Shown in pieces: positions 61,680 through 64,000 of a stretch of 64,000 bases of DNA (its first letter is position 1; every line of letters starts with the position of its first letter). This DNA comes from Deltaproteobacteria bacterium (GTDB lineage: Bacteria; Desulfobacterota; Binatia; UBA9968): the NCBI GenBank assembly GCA_016210115.1, contig JACQUW010000180.1:1-64000 (forward strand), read 5' to 3'. The notes below the pieces were generated by a model. The model was not told where the DNA came from. It was given only the letters and a program-made list of their open reading frames with translations, and searched no databases. The position numbers and the translations under genes are program-made.

Positions 61680-61724
61680 TAGGGCGTAGAGTGCTCTCCA
61701 CAAAAAGGGCACTCTTATGCCCTA
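61680..61724. terminator. Two-segment hairpin between convergent genes
   Basis: TAGGGC-GTA-GAGTGC...GCACTC-TTAT-GCCCTA. Confidence 0.6.
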
Positions 61725-61836
61725 CTGATAGGGGATCGGCCTGACAAATCCGCGTTAAGAAATAATAAGCCGCGCCTCTTTTTTTCGCCAAACCTCATCA
61801 ATTAGATCTCCTTATTGCGCTTCTGAGCGAAACAAC

Positions 61837-63570
61837 CTAAACCGCGCATTCCCTGCAGTCGTGCCGTACCCCTTCGTCCACGAGAGAGAGTGTCTGTCCC
61901 CGTCGGGAACCGTAGCGATAAACGGTGATGCCTTTCAGCCTGAGCTTGCGGGCAAGCAGGAAGACGTCTCGGACAGCGGAAGCAGGCGCATGATTGGGAA
62001 AGTTGACTGTCTTTGAAACTGCGGCGTCGACACTTGCTTGAAACGCCGCCTGCATGTGCAGGTGCAACTCCGGCTCAATTTCGAGCGCAATCGGGAAGCG
62101 GCGTCGTAACTCTTCGGGAAGGTGCTCAATCTGTCGAATCGAACCATGTGTGTGCAGTTCCTGGAGCGCGGCTTCTCCTTCTTGGCCCAGCCGGGAAAGC
62201 TCTGCCCGGACCATCGGATTAATCTCAAGAAGGAGACGACCGTCGAGCACGCGCCGGGTAAAGGCGAGCGCAAAAAATGGCTCGATGCCGCTCGAGCAGC
62301 CCGCAACGAGGCTGATCGTCCCCGTCGGCGCCACACAGGTCACCGTCGCATTGCGCAAGGCCGAAAATCCGCGCCGCGGCCACACGCTATCGTAGAAGGC
62401 CGGAAACGAACCCCGCTTCTCGCCCAGGAGAGCAGAGGCCGCCCTGGCCTCGGACGTCAGGAATTTGGCGATGCGGCTCCCCAGCGCCAAACCCTCCGCC
62501 GAATCGTACGCGATACCGATAGCAGCGAACAGCTCGCTCAGCCCCATGACGCCGAGGCCGATTTTTCGCGTGCGGCGAGTCGCCGCTTCGATCTCCCTGA
62601 AGGGATAACAGTTGGTCTCAATGACGTTGTCGAGGAACACGACGGCATCGCGCACCACGCTGCCGAAACGATTCCAGTCCAGATCCCTCCCGGAGGCAAA
62701 TTTCGCGAGATTAATAGAGCCGAGAGTGCAGGATTCGTACGGCAGCAGCGGCTGCTCGCCGCATGGGTTGGTGGCCTCAATCCGTCCCAGACAGGGGGTA
62801 GAATTATGGCGGTTGATCTCATCCAAGAATAGAAGCCCCGGATCTCCGGTTGTCCATGCCGCCTGGACGATCGAATCGAATAGCGCCTCAGACTCCACAG
62901 CTTGCGCCACTCGTCCGGTCCGCGGGTTGCGCAAAGAGAAAGGCCCGTGGCCTGCCAGGGCTTCGAAGAACGCATCGTTCACCCCGACGGAAAGGTTGAA
63001 ATTTTCGAGACGTCCGGGCGTTCTCTTGGCGTTGATGAACGCTTCGATGTCCGGATGATCGATCTGAAGCACCGCCATGTTCGCCCCGCGTCGTCTTCCT
63101 CCTTGCCGGATCACGGCGGTGGCATGATCAAAAAGATCCATGAAGGAGAGGGGACCGGAAGTGATGCCGCCGGTGGAGCGCACCCGGTCCTCCTCCGGGC
63201 GAAGCGCGCCGAAAGAGAATCCGGTTCCTCCGCCGGACTGGTGAATGCGCGCCGTGCGACTAAGCGCGGCAAAGATGGAATCCAGGTCATCCTCGATGGG
63301 GAGCACAAAACAGGCGGCGAGTTGTCCTCCTGAGAGACCCGCGTTCATGAGAGTCGGAGAATTGGGGAGAAATTCGAGCTTCTCGAGCCGATCGAGAAAG
63401 CGCGCCTCCCAGTAGGAAGCATCGTCGCCGAACTGCCGGGCGGGCGCCGCAATGGCGGAAGCGACCCGTTCCAGCATTCCACGCGGATCTTCAATCAGCC
63501 GGCCTGCCTCATCACGTCTTAGATAGCGCTCCCGGAGCACCATTAGAGCGTGTTCGGAAAAGATTCTTAC
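61837..63570 (-). CDS. nrdJ: Adenosylcobalamin-dependent (class II) ribonucleotide reductase; start approximate
   Basis: FLPNSPTLMNAG, QSGGGTGFSFGALRPEEDRV, NPCGEQPLLPYESCTLGSINL, C-terminal CRECAV; ORF track start overlaps the upstream usp gene. Confidence 0.93.
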   Translation of the reverse strand, partial: VRIFSEHALMVLRERYLRRDEAGRLIEDPRGMLERVASAIAAPARQFGDDASYWEARFLDRLEKLEFLPNSPTLMNAGLSGGQLAACFVLPIEDDLDSIFAALSRTARIHQSGGGTGFSFGALRPEEDRVRSTGGITSGPLSFMDLFDHATAVIRQGGRRRGANMAVLQIDHPDIEAFINAKRTPGRLENFNLSVGVNDAFFEALAGHGPFSLRNPRTGRVAQAVESEALFDSIVQAAWTTGDPGLLFLDEINRHNSTPCLGRIEATNPCGEQPLLPYESCTLGSINLAKFASGRDLDWNRFGSVVRDAVVFLDNVIETNCYPFREIEAATRRTRKIGLGVMGLSELFAAIGIAYDSAEGLALGSRIAKFLTSEARAASALLGEKRGSFPAFYDSVWPRRGFSALRNATVTCVAPTGTISLVAGCSSGIEPFFALAFTRRVLDGRLLLEINPMVRAELSRLGQEGEAALQELHTHGSIRQIEHLPEELRRRFPIALEIEPELHLHMQAAFQASVDAAVSKTVNFPNHAPASAVRDVFLLARKLRLKGITVYRYGSRRGQTLSLVDEGVRHDCRECAV

Positions 63571-64000
63571 CTCCTCTGCTGGGCCGGCCGAACAACCAGC
63601 ACTGGATTCTCCCCGTGTCGGACGACGCGCTCCGTGACACTTCCGAGCAGCCATCGGCCCACCCCGCTTCTGCCGTGCGTACACATCGTAATTAGAGTAC
63701 CGGCTGACTTTCTTGCGAGTTCGATGATTTCGGCTGCGGCATTTCCCTCAACGGCGAGCGAAAAAACTTTTTTGAGGCCAGCGGCGTCCAGCTCCTGCAC
63801 CTTTTTCTCGAGGTAAGCTCTCGCTTCATCTCGGCTCTGTTCCACGAGCTGCACGTAATTCCAGGCGCGTTCTTCGCTGGCGAGATAAGCCGAGACCGGC
63901 AGCGCATAAACTCGCAAGAGGGTCACCTCTAAATCCATTTTTTTTGCCAAGGCAACCGCGCAAGGCAGAGCCGATTCCGCCAAACGCGACCCATCCAGAG
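63567..64000 (-). CDS. Universal stress protein, truncated by window edge
   Basis: LDGSRLAESALPCAVALAKKMDLEVTLLRVYALP...TMCTHGRSGVGRWLLGSVTERVVRHGENPVLVVR. Confidence 0.9.
   Translation of the reverse strand, partial: LDGSRLAESALPCAVALAKKMDLEVTLLRVYALPVSAYLASEERAWNYVQLVEQSRDEARAYLEKKVQELDAAGLKKVFSLAVEGNAAAEIIELARKSAGTLITMCTHGRSGVGRWLLGSVTERVVRHGENPVLVVRPAQQRR

Overview
The window looks like a chromosomal segment of an uncultured, probably anaerobic or facultative bacterium. Lineage cannot be fixed from sequence alone; the gene content resembles Binatota-, Methylomirabilota- or Deltaproteobacteria-type metagenome bins, which is a weak inference. From left to right: (i) kdpB(partial)-kdpC-small membrane ORF-kdpD-kdpE and a tRNA-Ser(GGA). 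(ii) A locus at 6.8-13.3 kb with a GrdE-like protein, a GrdB-family protein with an in-frame UGA (selenocysteine), two NMT1-like substrate-binding proteins and a split ThDP enzyme. (iii) An ABC importer without an ATPase, plus an FAH-family hydrolase. (iv) A decayed region at 20.2-23.4 kb with truncated MBL, P-type ATPase, Na+/Ca2+ exchanger and transposase genes, including a transposase/glycine-zipper chimeric ORF. It is followed by intact exchanger and P-type ATPase paralogues. (v) A formate dehydrogenase operon, nuoEF-like - focA - fdhA, where fdhA has a second in-frame UGA = Sec. The ORF track splits both selenoproteins. (vi) A 33-64 kb stress/dormancy-like island: four Usp genes, three CBS proteins, Hsp20, two Lon-like proteases, slipin, BON, HPF fused to a cold-shock domain, B12-dependent RNR, GDH and AmrS-like radical SAM. 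The strongest unlisted signal is a recurring, correctly oriented sigma-54 (-24/-12) promoter motif, TGGCAY-N5-NTGC, upstream of about a dozen transcription units, nearly all in that island. No CRISPR array or rRNA was seen. All calls come from reading the sequence and ORF translations; no database search was run.
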